NCBI GenBank assembly: GCA_023411795.1
Contig: JAEYOK010000039.1
Location: 1-64,000, forward strand
Direction of reading: 5' to 3'
DNA length: 64,000 nucleotides
Origin: Bacillota bacterium
GTDB lineage: Bacteria > Bacillota > Clostridia > DSM-8532
The translations under genes were made by a program, and so were the position numbers. Of the stretch, positions 17,498 to 27,390 are shown one piece after another (within the stretch, counting starts at the first letter, position 1; the number at the start of each line of letters is the position of its first letter). The notes beneath the pieces were generated by a model. The model saw only the letters and a list, made by a program, of their open reading frames with translations. It was not told the origin of the DNA and searched no databases.

Positions 17498-17941
17498 TTA
17501 TTGATAAGCCTTATCAGACACCTTTACAATCAGCTTAACACCTTCAATAGCTACAATATCTACTTCAGTATCTGCTGGTATAGAATCACCTGATTGACTT
17601 ACTGCTGTCCATATCTGACCCCCTACTTTGACTTGGCCCGATTTATACTCCGATATATCCATGATTACCAAGCCTGTCCTCCCAACTATAGCGTCAGTAT
17701 TGGTTTTTTGGGTTCCAACCTTAAGATATTTTACAGCGATAGGCCTTGTAAATATAATCATGATAATTGATGTGATAAAAAATGCTGTAATCTGCAACCA
17801 TAGGGGTAGGTTAAACATCGCCAAAATTAAAGCAACCAGCGACCCTGCAGCCATCCAAATCGTTGTCAGGCTAACTGTTGCAGCCTCAACTCCGATAAGT
17901 ATGACCATTAAACCCAACCAGGTATAAATATAAACATCCAT
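17498..17941 (-). CDS. NfeD-like short membrane protein
   Basis: A 147-residue NfeD-family protein of the short form without the ClpP-like protease domain. Hydrophobic segments cover about residues 5-75. A C-terminal OB-fold domain follows (about 85-145), with GRTGLVIMDI and GQIWTAVSQSGDSIPADTEV. The start at 17941 has AAAGGAGG; an upstream extension to 17986 would include that site. It precedes the SPFH gene, its usual partner. The OB domain is thought to bind the SPFH protein. Confidence 0.9.
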   Translation of the reverse strand: MDVYIYTWLGLMVILIGVEAATVSLTTIWMAAGSLVALILAMFNLPLWLQITAFFITSIIMIIFTRPIAVKYLKVGTQKTNTDAIVGRTGLVIMDISEYKSGQVKVGGQIWTAVSQSGDSIPADTEVDIVAIEGVKLIVKVSDKAYQ

Positions 17942-18007
17942 AACATGACCTCCTTTCAGACCCATATAATATACTTGTATACTCATCTATTTATGAATAT
18001 ACTTTTA

Positions 18008-19150
18008 TTATTCAATTTCTTTTATACTATTAAACAATTTAAGATAACATCTTCTCCTGCGATGGATGCGGGTTTCATAATTCTTCCACATCGACTGAAC
18101 CGCGTGATTTGTCTCCAGTTCAGGAGATGCAATTGCTCTTACCACACCATTTTTGATAGCCGCTTGTGTCAGTTCATCAAGCATCACATATGGAACACCT
18201 TTTGAACGCAACTCAGGCTTTATGGCAACCAGATACAAATCAAGGGTATCATTTTTCTTAATGGCATTTAAAAAATGAATAAATCCGGTCGGGAAAAGAT
18301 GCCCTTTACTCTTTTGAGCTGCCTTGGAAAGCGAGGGCATGATAATTCCGATACCGGCTATTTCATCGTCTAAGCCCTTAATTATGCAAATATAATCGAC
18401 ATTTAAAAATGAGAAGAATTGCTTTACATAACACTCAACCTGCTTGTCGGTAACGGGAACAACTCCATAAAGATGTTCGTAGCCTTTATTAAGCAAATCA
18501 AATATTTCTTTGATATAAGGAAAAACATCCTTAGGTTTTTTAAGCGGAACAACACTCAGACCATATTTTTCTTTAGCTCTTTGGGCAAGCGCTGATATTT
18601 TCTTAGCCGCATCATCCTTTGGTAGGGTTATGTCTATTTCTATCCATTCAGCATCCTTGACGTAGCCTAAAGCTTCCATATGTTTCATGTAGTATGGGAA
18701 GTTATATATGGTAATAAAAGTCCCCAACTCTTCAAAGCCTTCAATGAGCATTCCTTCTTTATCCATATCACAGAACCCCAATGGACCATGAACACCTACT
18801 AAACCATTTTCCTTCGCCCAGGTTTCTACGGTTTCAAGCAGAGCTTTTGATACTTCTATGTCATCAATAAAATCAATCCAACCAAAACGGGCATATTTAT
18901 TTCCCCATTTTTCTATGTAACTGTGACTTATAATACCAGCTATGCGGCCTACCACTACACCGTCTTTATATGCAAGCCAAAGCTCGGCGTCGCTAAATTC
19001 AAAAGCTGGATTTTTCTTTTTATCTAAAGTAAATTTTTCATCGGATATAAGTGGTGGTACCCAATAGGGATTATCTTTGTATAGTTTAAAAGGAAACTTG
19101 ATAAATAAATCAAGCTGACGTTTGTTTTCAACCTTTACTATATTAATCAT
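18008..19150 (-). CDS. GNAT-fold acetyltransferase-like protein (YghO-like)
   Basis: A 380-residue protein of the large GNAT-like family typified by YghO. The N-terminal half carries a degenerate acetyltransferase fold (ELWLAYKDGVVVGRIAGIIS). The middle has the family's GVHGPLGFCDMDKEG motif, and the C-terminal half a second GNAT-like region (LYLVAIKPELRSKGVPYVMLD). The ATG at 19150 has AAGGAG; the upstream extension lacks one. The substrate is unknown. It lies 77 nt after phoH in the same direction and may be cotranscribed. Confidence 0.82.
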   Translation of the reverse strand: MINIVKVENKRQLDLFIKFPFKLYKDNPYWVPPLISDEKFTLDKKKNPAFEFSDAELWLAYKDGVVVGRIAGIISHSYIEKWGNKYARFGWIDFIDDIEVSKALLETVETWAKENGLVGVHGPLGFCDMDKEGMLIEGFEELGTFITIYNFPYYMKHMEALGYVKDAEWIEIDITLPKDDAAKKISALAQRAKEKYGLSVVPLKKPKDVFPYIKEIFDLLNKGYEHLYGVVPVTDKQVECYVKQFFSFLNVDYICIIKGLDDEIAGIGIIMPSLSKAAQKSKGHLFPTGFIHFLNAIKKNDTLDLYLVAIKPELRSKGVPYVMLDELTQAAIKNGVVRAIASPELETNHAVQSMWKNYETRIHRRRRCYLKLFNSIKEIE

Positions 19151-19227
19151 GTTTGTCTCCTTGCATCTCATCTCAGTTTCACACTTCTTTATAAGTATAT
19201 CATTATTATCCCACGGCAACAATATGG

Positions 19228-20598
19228 CTACATGTTACGTTCTGCAATACTCGCTAAAGGACTTCTCTCTACCTGCTTCAACGCAACATGGCCAGTAATC
19301 GGGAACTGTTTCATTCTTTCCAAAGTATATACAAGGCCATTGCTCTTTGCATCTACGAGAACATTATCAATCTGATTATCTGTAGGATCTCCAATAAAAA
19401 CGAATTTTGAGCCAAATCCCGCACGGGTTAACATAAGCTTTGCCAAATGTGGTGTAAGCTCCTGGGCTTCATCTACTATAACCATTGCATTGCTTAAGGT
19501 ACGTCCCCGCATATATGTAAAAGTCTTCGTTTCAATAACCCCACGCATCCTATACGTCTCAATAAAGTGCTCAACAGAAAAATCAGGCTTTTCGGGACGA
19601 CGGGTGTTCTTAGACGGATCTTCCTTCCCATTTGCTTTGAAGCTCATGAGATTTTCAATGGCGTCATAAAAGCTTCCCATCCATGGTCTCAGCTTCTCCT
19701 CCTCTGTACCCGGAAGAAACCCGATATCATTTCCTGCCGCTACAGTAGGCCTGACAAAAACAATTTTGCTATATTCGCCTTGCTCAATAACTTTTTCAAG
19801 AGCTACCGCTGTTGCTAGAATCGTCTTTCCCGAACCGGCCCCGCCTGTTATGGTGACAAAAGGTATATCTTTGTCCATCAGAAGCTCGAATGCCATTTTC
19901 TGTTCCATATTAATCGGGCTTAGTCCCCATGCACTACTTTTCGTATATTTAAGGGGTATTATGTTTTTCCCGTCAAATCTGCCCAAAACCTTGTGATTAT
20001 CATCATCGGTGCTGGTTAAGTACAAGAACTGATTAGGTAGTAACGGCTCTTCAAGATTCAGTTCTTGAAACGGGAGCCCACCTTTATGAACCAGATTCAG
20101 TTTTTCCGATGTAGCATAGGCATAACTTATACCAGTATAGACTTCATCACTTTTTATCTTGTCATTGTTATAATCCTGAACTTCAATACCGAAGGAATCA
20201 GCCTTAATGGCCATATAGACGTCTTTTGTGACAAGAATAGTTGGCATATCCATATTTTCGTCTTGCAGATTCTTTGCCATAGCCAAAATTCTGGTATCAT
20301 TTTTATGTGTATCAATTCCGACAGGTACAAATGACATGTCCATATGATCTAATTCAATTCGTATGGTACCACCGTTATCGGTAACTATACCTTTATCAAG
20401 ATTTCCCTTATCCCTTAAGCTGTTTAATTCTCTTGCCGCCATTCTTGCATGATAACCTACCATGCCCTCACGATTTTTTATATTATCCAGTTCTTCAATA
20501 GCAACGATAGGAATTATGACATTATTATCTTCAAAATTATAGAAGCAGTAAGGATCGTGAATAATAACATTGGTATCCAGTATATAGTTTTTTATCAT
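19228..20598 (-). CDS. phoH: PIN domain-PhoH ATPase fusion
   Basis: A 456-residue two-domain protein of the YlaK/PhoH2 type. An N-terminal PIN nuclease domain (1-140) has the acidic start LDTNVIIHDP and later acidic residues. A PhoH P-loop ATPase domain (from about 225) has Walker A TGGAGSGKT (251-259) and Walker B MVIVDEAQEL. PIN-PhoH proteins are reported RNA helicase/nucleases in mycobacteria; that function here is inference from architecture. The ATG has TTGGAGG. Its neighbour is the YhaM-like exoribonuclease, in line with a role in RNA turnover. Confidence 0.93.
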   Translation of the reverse strand: MIKNYILDTNVIIHDPYCFYNFEDNNVIIPIVAIEELDNIKNREGMVGYHARMAARELNSLRDKGNLDKGIVTDNGGTIRIELDHMDMSFVPVGIDTHKNDTRILAMAKNLQDENMDMPTILVTKDVYMAIKADSFGIEVQDYNNDKIKSDEVYTGISYAYATSEKLNLVHKGGLPFQELNLEEPLLPNQFLYLTSTDDDNHKVLGRFDGKNIIPLKYTKSSAWGLSPINMEQKMAFELLMDKDIPFVTITGGAGSGKTILATAVALEKVIEQGEYSKIVFVRPTVAAGNDIGFLPGTEEEKLRPWMGSFYDAIENLMSFKANGKEDPSKNTRRPEKPDFSVEHFIETYRMRGVIETKTFTYMRGRTLSNAMVIVDEAQELTPHLAKLMLTRAGFGSKFVFIGDPTDNQIDNVLVDAKSNGLVYTLERMKQFPITGHVALKQVERSPLASIAERNM

Positions 20599-20634
20599 AT
20601 GGAATCCTCCAAAATAGTATCCTTTAGTATTTAT

Positions 20635-21594
20635 CTATTCGTCTAATCCAACTTTGTATACACTTCTTTTATCCAAAGACCAGACCGGTTCAGAGAATTG
20701 TCCGGGTTCAATATTTTTTGTAGCGTTCTGGTAGTCATATACCCTGGCATCTATCATATCAATATGGTGCAAAAGTTCAGCCTCCAGAAACAAGGGCTTT
20801 TTGGGACTTCCATACTCAGCCTCATAGTGGTGGCTCACTACCATATGCTTTAGTAAGAGCATGACTTCTTCCGAAGCCCCCACACTATTTCCGGCTCTGT
20901 CAAGTTCTTGGACTCCCATAATGATATGCCCCAGAAATTGACCTTGCTTGGAATAATCAGCTATACCCAATTCATTACTTGAGAGCTCACCAATCTTGGC
21001 TAAATCATGAATGATTATTCCCGCAAAAATTAAATCTGAGTTTATGCCCTCATAAACACCTGATATTACATCACCTAGTCTAAGCATTCTTACAATATGA
21101 TATAAAAGACCGCTTCTCATGGCATGATGAAGGCTTTTGGCTGCCGGATAATATATAAGTTTGTCTTCTTTTTCATCTAAAAGCTTCATAACAACTGAAC
21201 GTATTTCGCTGTTTTTAATTTTTGTTGCATACAGATAAACCTCTTGCAACATATCCTCCGGTGAAAGAGGAGCAGCCGGAACAAAATCACTAATGCGCTT
21301 TTGATCGTCATCATCAGCTATTTTTATTTTATTGAGTGTAAGCTGAAGGGCATCCTTCCAGAGATCCACTTTCGCATTAACATAATATAGTTTATTTAAA
21401 TTAAGGGAAGCAAGATCAGTTTCATTTGCATCCCACCACTTTGCCTGTATATTACCTGTACTATCGGTCAGAATAATATCCAAATAAGTTTTCTTGTTGG
21501 ATGATATCTTTAAATCAGCAGATTTCAACAAATAAATACCGTTGATGACCCCTCCTGCTTTTAGTTCAAAAATCTTAATTCCATCAAATTTCAT
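20635..21594 (-). CDS. yhaM: YhaM-like 3'-5' exoribonuclease (OB + HD domains)
   Basis: A 319-residue protein with an N-terminal OB-fold (about 10-95) and a C-terminal HD phosphohydrolase domain. The HD region has SLHHAMRSGLLYHIVRMLRL, the HD pair in GIIIHDLAKIGEL and a later HHYEAEYG. Bacillus YhaM is a 314-residue 3'-5' exoribonuclease with this order. I start at the ATG at 21594; GGGGG lies 13-14 nt upstream, slightly far, and a TTG at 21624 is the alternative. It lies next to phoH. Confidence 0.87.
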   Translation of the reverse strand: MKFDGIKIFELKAGGVINGIYLLKSADLKISSNKKTYLDIILTDSTGNIQAKWWDANETDLASLNLNKLYYVNAKVDLWKDALQLTLNKIKIADDDDQKRISDFVPAAPLSPEDMLQEVYLYATKIKNSEIRSVVMKLLDEKEDKLIYYPAAKSLHHAMRSGLLYHIVRMLRLGDVISGVYEGINSDLIFAGIIIHDLAKIGELSSNELGIADYSKQGQFLGHIIMGVQELDRAGNSVGASEEVMLLLKHMVVSHHYEAEYGSPKKPLFLEAELLHHIDMIDARVYDYQNATKNIEPGQFSEPVWSLDKRSVYKVGLDE

Positions 21595-21673
21595 TACTAT
21601 CCATATACCCCCTGAAGTGATCAAATTTTATTCTTACAGAATTATTTTACACGATTGTGTACAAAGACGATAT

Positions 21674-21698
21674 AAAAAAACGAGTTTTTACACTCGCA
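21674..21698 (-). terminator. Terminator of the HD-GYP gene
   Basis: On the minus strand GCGAGT pairs with ACTCGT around a short loop and TTTTTT follows (21680-21674). It begins within 30 nt of the HD-GYP stop codon. Confidence 0.75.
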
Positions 21699-21702
21699 TT
21701 TT

Positions 21703-22767
21703 TTAAATATCCCAAATATCAACGATACGATATTCCGGCTTTCTTAATAAATCTATCTCTTTTGGTTTCACAAGCATCTTTCCGGTTTCATCAATCACAA
21801 CTCTTATGACAGGTCTATTGGGGAAACTCTTATTATACTTTGCCACCAAACCTTTTTCACCAGAGTTCAACTGGACGGCAGTTCCGACAGGATAATTGGC
21901 GATATGACTAATAAATGCATCTAGAACAGTTTTATCAAAATGTTTATTACTCAAAGAGCACATATAATCTACTACTTCGTGGGGTAGCATTCTTTTTCTG
22001 TATATCCTGTTTGTTGTAAGTGCGTCATAAACATCTGCAATGGCTACTATACGTGCGGGCATAGGGATTTCATTATTTTTTAGATTATATGGATACCCGC
22101 TGCCATCCTTACGTTCATGGTGAGATAAGGCAATTATGTGTGCAGTCGAATTGACATCACTTAAGTTTTTCAATATCTCATAACCATATACTGTATGTTT
22201 TTTAACTTCATCAAACTCATTAATTGTAAGATTAGTAGGTTTCTGAAGTATCTGATCATCTATCATTATTTTGCCGATATCATGTAGAAGGGCTCCCACG
22301 CCCAATTCTCTTAAATTCTCTCCCTTTATTCCCATTGCAATACCGGTAATGAGGGATAAAATACACACATTAACACTGTGCGAATATGTATAGTCATCCA
22401 AGGATCGTATATCAGTAAGGTTAACGATGATAAAATCATTTTCTAGGATACTGTCCAAGAGCTTATCTACCATCTCCATAATTTTTTGGTTCTCAATAGA
22501 TATCTTCATGGAAGGAGTGGTCATGATGTTTTTTATCTTAGCTTTGACGTCCAGAACTATCTCTTCTCTAACAACATCAGAAACCGGAATACCATTTGAT
22601 ATTTCATCTTCTATATAAATCTCTGTTATATTATAATGTTTTAATTGATGTATTATCTCCTCGGTAAGCTCTGAACCGGCAGATAATAGAATAATACCAT
22701 CCAAAGAATGTATGGTACGTGCTATCTTAACACCTGCACTTGCTCGCTCCAGGCTTATCTTTCTCAC
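21703..22767 (-). CDS. HD-GYP domain protein, predicted cyclic-di-GMP phosphodiesterase
   Basis: A 354-residue cytoplasmic protein. The HD-GYP core spans about residues 115-290 and keeps the diagnostic motifs: HSVNVC, LLHDIGK, HHERKDGSGYP (the GYP loop) and IVAIADVYDALTT. Such enzymes hydrolyse cyclic di-GMP to pGpG or GMP. The N-terminal 110 residues are not a recognised sensor, and the C-terminal segment is a small beta-rich extension. It begins with GTG after GGAGGG. A terminator follows, so it is probably monocistronic. Confidence 0.92.
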   Translation of the reverse strand: MRKISLERASAGVKIARTIHSLDGIILLSAGSELTEEIIHQLKHYNITEIYIEDEISNGIPVSDVVREEIVLDVKAKIKNIMTTPSMKISIENQKIMEMVDKLLDSILENDFIIVNLTDIRSLDDYTYSHSVNVCILSLITGIAMGIKGENLRELGVGALLHDIGKIMIDDQILQKPTNLTINEFDEVKKHTVYGYEILKNLSDVNSTAHIIALSHHERKDGSGYPYNLKNNEIPMPARIVAIADVYDALTTNRIYRKRMLPHEVVDYMCSLSNKHFDKTVLDAFISHIANYPVGTAVQLNSGEKGLVAKYNKSFPNRPVIRVVIDETGKMLVKPKEIDLLRKPEYRIVDIWDI

Positions 22768-22921
22768 TAAACTTACCCTCCGAAATAATCTAAATGTAAA
22801 AAACCGTGTCGTTTAGCTCTTAATAGGATAAATAATAGCATAAAAAGATATCTCTCCAATGCTATTACTTTTTCCCATACCTTTTTTATCGGCTTTTATT
22901 TTTATATTCTTTAGAATCTGC

Positions 22922-24655
22922 TTATTCAAGAAGCGGCTTTATTATTGACAAAACATCCCTCTTTAGGGCAGCCATCTCTTTATCCGCCTTTTCTAGAGAT
23001 GATGAAGAGACCCCATAATAAATCTTAATCTTGGGTTCAGTTCCCGAAGGCCTAATGCAGAACCAAAAACCTGGATTAAGGGTATAATGGAGAACGTTAG
23101 ATTTTGGTAAATCTATCTTTGAACTTTTCTTTGTTTTTAAATTCTTTCTTACCTGCTTTTCATAATCAGAAACAATCTCTACGTCTTGATCTCCAATTTT
23201 GGAAATTTCCATTTCCCTTAGTGATACCATAGCAGACTCAATTCTCTCAAGTCCTTCCTTGCCTTTCAGGGTAAAGGAATCAATCCCTTCTTTTACAAAA
23301 CCATATTTATTAAAGAGTTCCAGAAGACCTTGATAAAGGCTCATTCCTCTGGACTTATACCATGTGTAAACTTCGGCCACCAGCATGGAGGCAACAACAG
23401 CATCCTTATCTCTGGCGTGGGTACCGGAAAGGTATCCATAGCTTTCTTCAAAACCAAATATGAAATTTTTAAGCCCAGTATCATCAAGGAGCTTTATCTG
23501 CTCACCTATAAATTTAAAGCCGGTGAGTACATCCAAAATTTCAACTCCATAGCTTTGTGCTATTTTTCTTGCCAAATCACTGGATACTATGGTTTTAACC
23601 ACAAAGGCGTTTTGGGGTAGGTTTCCCGCCTCTTTTTTCTGAGAAAGAATATATTCCATAAGGAGGCAACCTGTTTGATTGCCAGTAAGAGTTATATATT
23701 CACCTTGAGTATCCCGAACTACAACCCCCACACGATCTGCATCGGGATCGGTGCCGATGATAAGGTCAACATCTTCTTTTTTAGCCATTTCGATAGCGAT
23801 TTCAAAGACAGCCTTTTCCTCGGGATTAGGATATTGAACAGTAGAAAAATCTGAATCTGGCATCTCCTGCTCTTTGACAACTAATACCTGTTCAAAACCA
23901 ATCTCTTTCAGTATCCTTCGAACAGGCTTATTACCTGTCCCATGAAGTGGAGTATAAATCAGTTTGGTGCTCTTACCATACATTTTGGGGAGCTCTGGAT
24001 TTATACAAACCTTCTTAAGCTCAGCTATATAAGCATCGTCAATCTCTTTTCCGATGATAACAAGTAAACCTTGTTTAAGGGCTTCTTCCTTACTTATGCA
24101 TCTGATGCAGGATATATCTGTAATAGAGTCTACTTCTTTAATTACTTCGTCCGATTCTCTGGGCGGAAGCTGACATCCGTCACTGCCATAGGCCTTAAAA
24201 CCATTGTATTCCTTAGGATTATGGCTTGCCGTGATAACGACACCCGCAGCACACCCCAGATATCTCACTGCAAATGATAATTCCGGTGTTGGGCGCAGCT
24301 CGTCAAAAAGATAAGCTTTAATATTATTTGAGGCCATAACCAACGCGGTTTCCAGTGCAAATTCATAAGAACAACGGCGGGAATCGTAAGCGATAGCTAC
24401 TCCCTTTTCTCCCATGTCCTGATTCATAACATAATTTGCTAAACCTTGTGCCGCTTTTCGTACTGTATACTTGTTCATACGGTTTGTTCCAGCACCGATA
24501 ACACCACGCATACCGCCTGTTCCGAATTCAAGCTCCCGATAAAAACGATCCTCAATTTCTTTCTCGTTTCCTTCAATCGCTATAAGCTCTGCTTTGGTTT
24601 TCTCGTCATAATAAGGATTCTCAATCCAACTACGATATACTTCTTTATACCTCAT
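22922..24655 (-). CDS. Phosphoglucomutase/phosphomannomutase (alpha-D-phosphohexomutase)
   Basis: Interconverts hexose 1- and 6-phosphates for glycogen, cell-wall and nucleotide-sugar pathways. All four superfamily sites are present in 577 residues: catalytic phosphoserine S144 in TASHNPKEYNG, metal loop GTDPDADRVG, sugar-binding FEESYG and phosphate-binding RPSGTEPKIKIYYG. The length and RPTPELSFAVRYLG segment match the PgcA/PGM2 group. The ATG has GGAGG. It begins 37 nt after spoVS ends, in the same direction, so cotranscription is possible. Confidence 0.95.
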   Translation of the reverse strand: MRYKEVYRSWIENPYYDEKTKAELIAIEGNEKEIEDRFYRELEFGTGGMRGVIGAGTNRMNKYTVRKAAQGLANYVMNQDMGEKGVAIAYDSRRCSYEFALETALVMASNNIKAYLFDELRPTPELSFAVRYLGCAAGVVITASHNPKEYNGFKAYGSDGCQLPPRESDEVIKEVDSITDISCIRCISKEEALKQGLLVIIGKEIDDAYIAELKKVCINPELPKMYGKSTKLIYTPLHGTGNKPVRRILKEIGFEQVLVVKEQEMPDSDFSTVQYPNPEEKAVFEIAIEMAKKEDVDLIIGTDPDADRVGVVVRDTQGEYITLTGNQTGCLLMEYILSQKKEAGNLPQNAFVVKTIVSSDLARKIAQSYGVEILDVLTGFKFIGEQIKLLDDTGLKNFIFGFEESYGYLSGTHARDKDAVVASMLVAEVYTWYKSRGMSLYQGLLELFNKYGFVKEGIDSFTLKGKEGLERIESAMVSLREMEISKIGDQDVEIVSDYEKQVRKNLKTKKSSKIDLPKSNVLHYTLNPGFWFCIRPSGTEPKIKIYYGVSSSSLEKADKEMAALKRDVLSIIKPLLE

Positions 24656-24692
24656 TCAAATCCTCCGTGTGCTTTTATTACTGCGTTTATTA

Positions 24693-24965
24693 CTATAAAA
24701 TAGGTCTTCTGGGCTCAACAATTAGTTTAATTGCTGTCCTTTCATCACCATCGACATTAATTTCCGAAAATGCAGGAATACAAACCAATTCAATACCCAA
24801 AGGTGCTAAAAATCCTCTGGCTATAGCTACGGCCTTAATAGCTTGATTTAAAGCTCCGGCACCAATTGACTGTATCTCGGCAATCCCCTTTTCTCTAATA
24901 ACACCGGCAATAGCTCCGGCCACTGAATTAGGGTTTGATTTCGACGAAACCTTCAACAGATTCAT
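24693..24965 (-). CDS. spoVS: Stage V sporulation protein S
   Basis: An Alba-fold small protein of 90 residues. In Bacillus, SpoVS is needed for coat assembly and progression past stage V of sporulation. The sequence is nearly the family consensus (LLKVSSKSNPNSVAGAIAGV, IGAGALNQAIKAVAIARGF, ERTAIKLIVEPR). The ATG has GGAGGT. It lies 23 nt after ymdB in the conserved rny-ymdB-spoVS order. Its presence marks the host as a probable endospore former. Confidence 0.97.
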   Translation of the reverse strand: MNLLKVSSKSNPNSVAGAIAGVIREKGIAEIQSIGAGALNQAIKAVAIARGFLAPLGIELVCIPAFSEINVDGDERTAIKLIVEPRRPIL

Positions 24966-24988
24966 TATGACTACCTCCGGAAATAAAC

Positions 24989-25774
24989 TTAAGTCTTAAC
25001 TATTTCATTTATTCGTTTTATTTCTACTGCTCTTTTTTGTTCTTCGTCTATTTTTACAACAACTGCGTTAATCTGGGATTTTCCTTCGGCCAGTTCATGT
25101 TGTATGGGAAGACCCAGAGTAAATTTCTTAATAATTAGGTCTTTATCTACACCAATAACACCATCAGCCGGTCCAGTCATGCCAACATCTGAGATATACG
25201 CTGTTCCTTTATCCAGGATTTTTTCGTCAGCTGTCTGAACGTGAGTGTGGGTTCCGACCATACAAGAAACTCTACCGTCCAGATAATAACCCATAGCAAT
25301 CTTCTCGCTGGTTGCTTCCCCATGGAAATCAACCAGAATGTAATCGGCCTGCCCTTTAAGACATGACAATTCTCTGTCCATGGTCTGAAATGGGCAATCA
25401 ACCGACTGTTCCATATATACACGTCCCAATAGATTGATAACGGCAAGCCGCACCCCGTTCTTTTCTAAAACGAGTTTTCCCTTGCCAGGTACACCCTTAG
25501 GGTAGTTTGCAGGTCTGATAATCTTTATACCCGAATCAATAATCCTTAAAATCTCTTTTCTTGCCCATGTGTGGTTTCCCATTGTTATGGCATCTATTCC
25601 GCTGTCAAATATATCTTGAGCTGTATTATAGCTAATGCCTCTTCCCCCGGCAGAATTCTCTCCGTTAGCAATACAAAAATCGGGTTGGTATTTTGACTTA
25701 AGTAGCGGCATATGGCTTTTTAATACGTCTCTTCCCGCTTCTCCAAATATATCTCCAATAAAAAGGATCTTCAA
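24989..25774 (-). CDS. ymdB: YmdB-family metallophosphoesterase
   Basis: A 261-residue calcineurin-like phosphoesterase. In Bacillus, YmdB hydrolyses 2',3'-cyclic AMP and affects biofilm and motility decisions. Metal-binding motifs are in order: GDIFGEAGRD near the N-terminus, NGENSAGGRG, MGNHTWAR and later DFHGEATSEK with VGTHTHVQTAD. The start is TTG at 25774, chosen because GAGAGGAAG lies just upstream and the ILFIGDIFG strand follows. It lies between rny and spoVS, a conserved neighbourhood linking RNA decay and development. Confidence 0.95.
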   Translation of the reverse strand: MKILFIGDIFGEAGRDVLKSHMPLLKSKYQPDFCIANGENSAGGRGISYNTAQDIFDSGIDAITMGNHTWARKEILRIIDSGIKIIRPANYPKGVPGKGKLVLEKNGVRLAVINLLGRVYMEQSVDCPFQTMDRELSCLKGQADYILVDFHGEATSEKIAMGYYLDGRVSCMVGTHTHVQTADEKILDKGTAYISDVGMTGPADGVIGVDKDLIIKKFTLGLPIQHELAEGKSQINAVVVKIDEEQKRAVEIKRINEIVKT

Positions 25775-25827
25775 AAAATACTTCCTCTCAAAACACGGGA
25801 AGCGTATGCACGCTTCCCGCCAAAAAA

Positions 25828-27390
25828 CTATTTTGCATATTCAACTGCCCGGGTTTCTCTTATAATGTGAACCTTGATCTGTCCGGGATATTCCATCTCA
25901 TTTTCAATCTTTTTAACAATATCTCTCGCTACCATAATCATACTATCATCGTTAACTACTTCTGGTTTAACCATGATACGAACTTCACGTCCCGCTTGGA
26001 TAGCGAAGGACTTGTCAACTTCTGTAAATGAATTAGCGATTTCTTCGAGCTTCTGTAAACGCTTTACATAAGTCTCCAGTGTCTCTCTTCTAGCACCGGG
26101 TCTTGCACCGGACACAGCATCAGCTGCTTGAACCAGAACGGCGATTACTGAAGTTGCTTCTACATCGCCATGATGGGCCATTACAGCATGAATAACTTCT
26201 TCACTCTCTCTGTACTTCTTACAAATCTCCGCACCGATGGTTACATGAGTACCTTCCACCTCATGGTCTATTGCTTTTCCTATATCATGCAACAGCCCTG
26301 CGCGTTTTGCTAAAGTAACATCCGCACCCAGTTCTGCGGCCATAAGACCAGCCAGATGGGAAACTTCAATTGAGTGAGACAGAACATTTTGTCCGTAACT
26401 CGTTCTGTATTTGAGCTTACCCAGTAGTTTAATAATTTCAGGGTTAAGACCATGTACTCCGGTCTCAAATGTCGCCCTGTCACCTTCCTCACGGATGGTA
26501 TTTTCAACTTCCTTTTTCGCTTTTTCAACCATTTCTTCAATACGGGCAGGATGGATTCTTCCATCAATAATCAACTTCTCAAGAGTTATTCTTGCGACTT
26601 CCCGTCTGATTGGATCAAACCCTGACAAGACAACAGCTTCAGGTGTATCGTCTATAATTAAGTCGATTCCTGTAAGGGTTTCAAGAGTTCTGATATTGCG
26701 ACCTTCTCTTCCTATAATTCTGCCCTTCATTTCATCATTGGGCAGAGCAACAACGGAAACAGTAATTTCGGACGCATGATCAGCCGCGCATCTTTGAATA
26801 GCTGTAGCCAATACCTCTTTCGATTTACGATTGGCTTCCTCTTTAGCACGTTCAAAAATGTCTTTAACCATAATAGCTGCTTCGTGTTTGACTTCACCTT
26901 CAATATTACTTAAAAGATATTGTTTCGCTTCTTCAACCGACAGTCCGGAAATGCTTTCGAGTTTTTCTAGCTGTTTCCTGTGAATTTCTTCAATGTCAGC
27001 CTGTCTTGCCTCAATTTCTTGAATCTGCTTGTTAAGAGATTCTTCTTTCTTTTCTAGGGTATCCATTTTCTTTTCCAGAGTTTCGTCCTTTTGTTGTAAA
27101 CGTCTTTCACTTCTCTGAATTTCTGTTCTGCGTTCCCGGACTTCTCTCTCTATTTCAACCCTGCTTTTGTGGATCTCTTCACGTGCCTCAATTAAGGCAT
27201 CACGCTTTCTTCTCTCAGCAACTTTTTCAGCTTCACTTACTATGCGCTGGCTTTCCTTTTCCGCACTATCAAACTCTGCCTCTGCCACTCGCTTTCTATG
27301 TTCAACTCCCTTTCGGAAGAATATAAGTGAACTAATAACTGCTATGATAATTCCAACTACGAGTCCTATTAAAATTGAAAATAAATCGAT
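25828..27390 (-). CDS. rny: Ribonuclease Y, possible ATC start
   Basis: A membrane-anchored endoribonuclease that starts mRNA decay. After a single N-terminal helix (LFSILIGLVVGIIIAVISSL) come a long charged coiled coil (about 30-200), a KH domain (MKGRIIGREGRNIRTLE) and an HD domain (LSHSIEVSHLAG, GLLHDIGKAIDHE). The frame is open to an ATG at 27462, but that lacks a ribosome site. A strong AAGGAGGTG sits 7 nt before an ATC at 27390, giving 520 residues, the size of the Bacillus enzyme. The GTG at 27399 lies inside the site. Start choice is tentative. Confidence 0.95.
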   Translation of the reverse strand: MDLFSILIGLVVGIIIAVISSLIFFRKGVEHRKRVAEAEFDSAEKESQRIVSEAEKVAERRKRDALIEAREEIHKSRVEIEREVRERRTEIQRSERRLQQKDETLEKKMDTLEKKEESLNKQIQEIEARQADIEEIHRKQLEKLESISGLSVEEAKQYLLSNIEGEVKHEAAIMVKDIFERAKEEANRKSKEVLATAIQRCAADHASEITVSVVALPNDEMKGRIIGREGRNIRTLETLTGIDLIIDDTPEAVVLSGFDPIRREVARITLEKLIIDGRIHPARIEEMVEKAKKEVENTIREEGDRATFETGVHGLNPEIIKLLGKLKYRTSYGQNVLSHSIEVSHLAGLMAAELGADVTLAKRAGLLHDIGKAIDHEVEGTHVTIGAEICKKYRESEEVIHAVMAHHGDVEATSVIAVLVQAADAVSGARPGARRETLETYVKRLQKLEEIANSFTEVDKSFAIQAGREVRIMVKPEVVNDDSMIMVARDIVKKIENEMEYPGQIKVHIIRETRAVEYAK

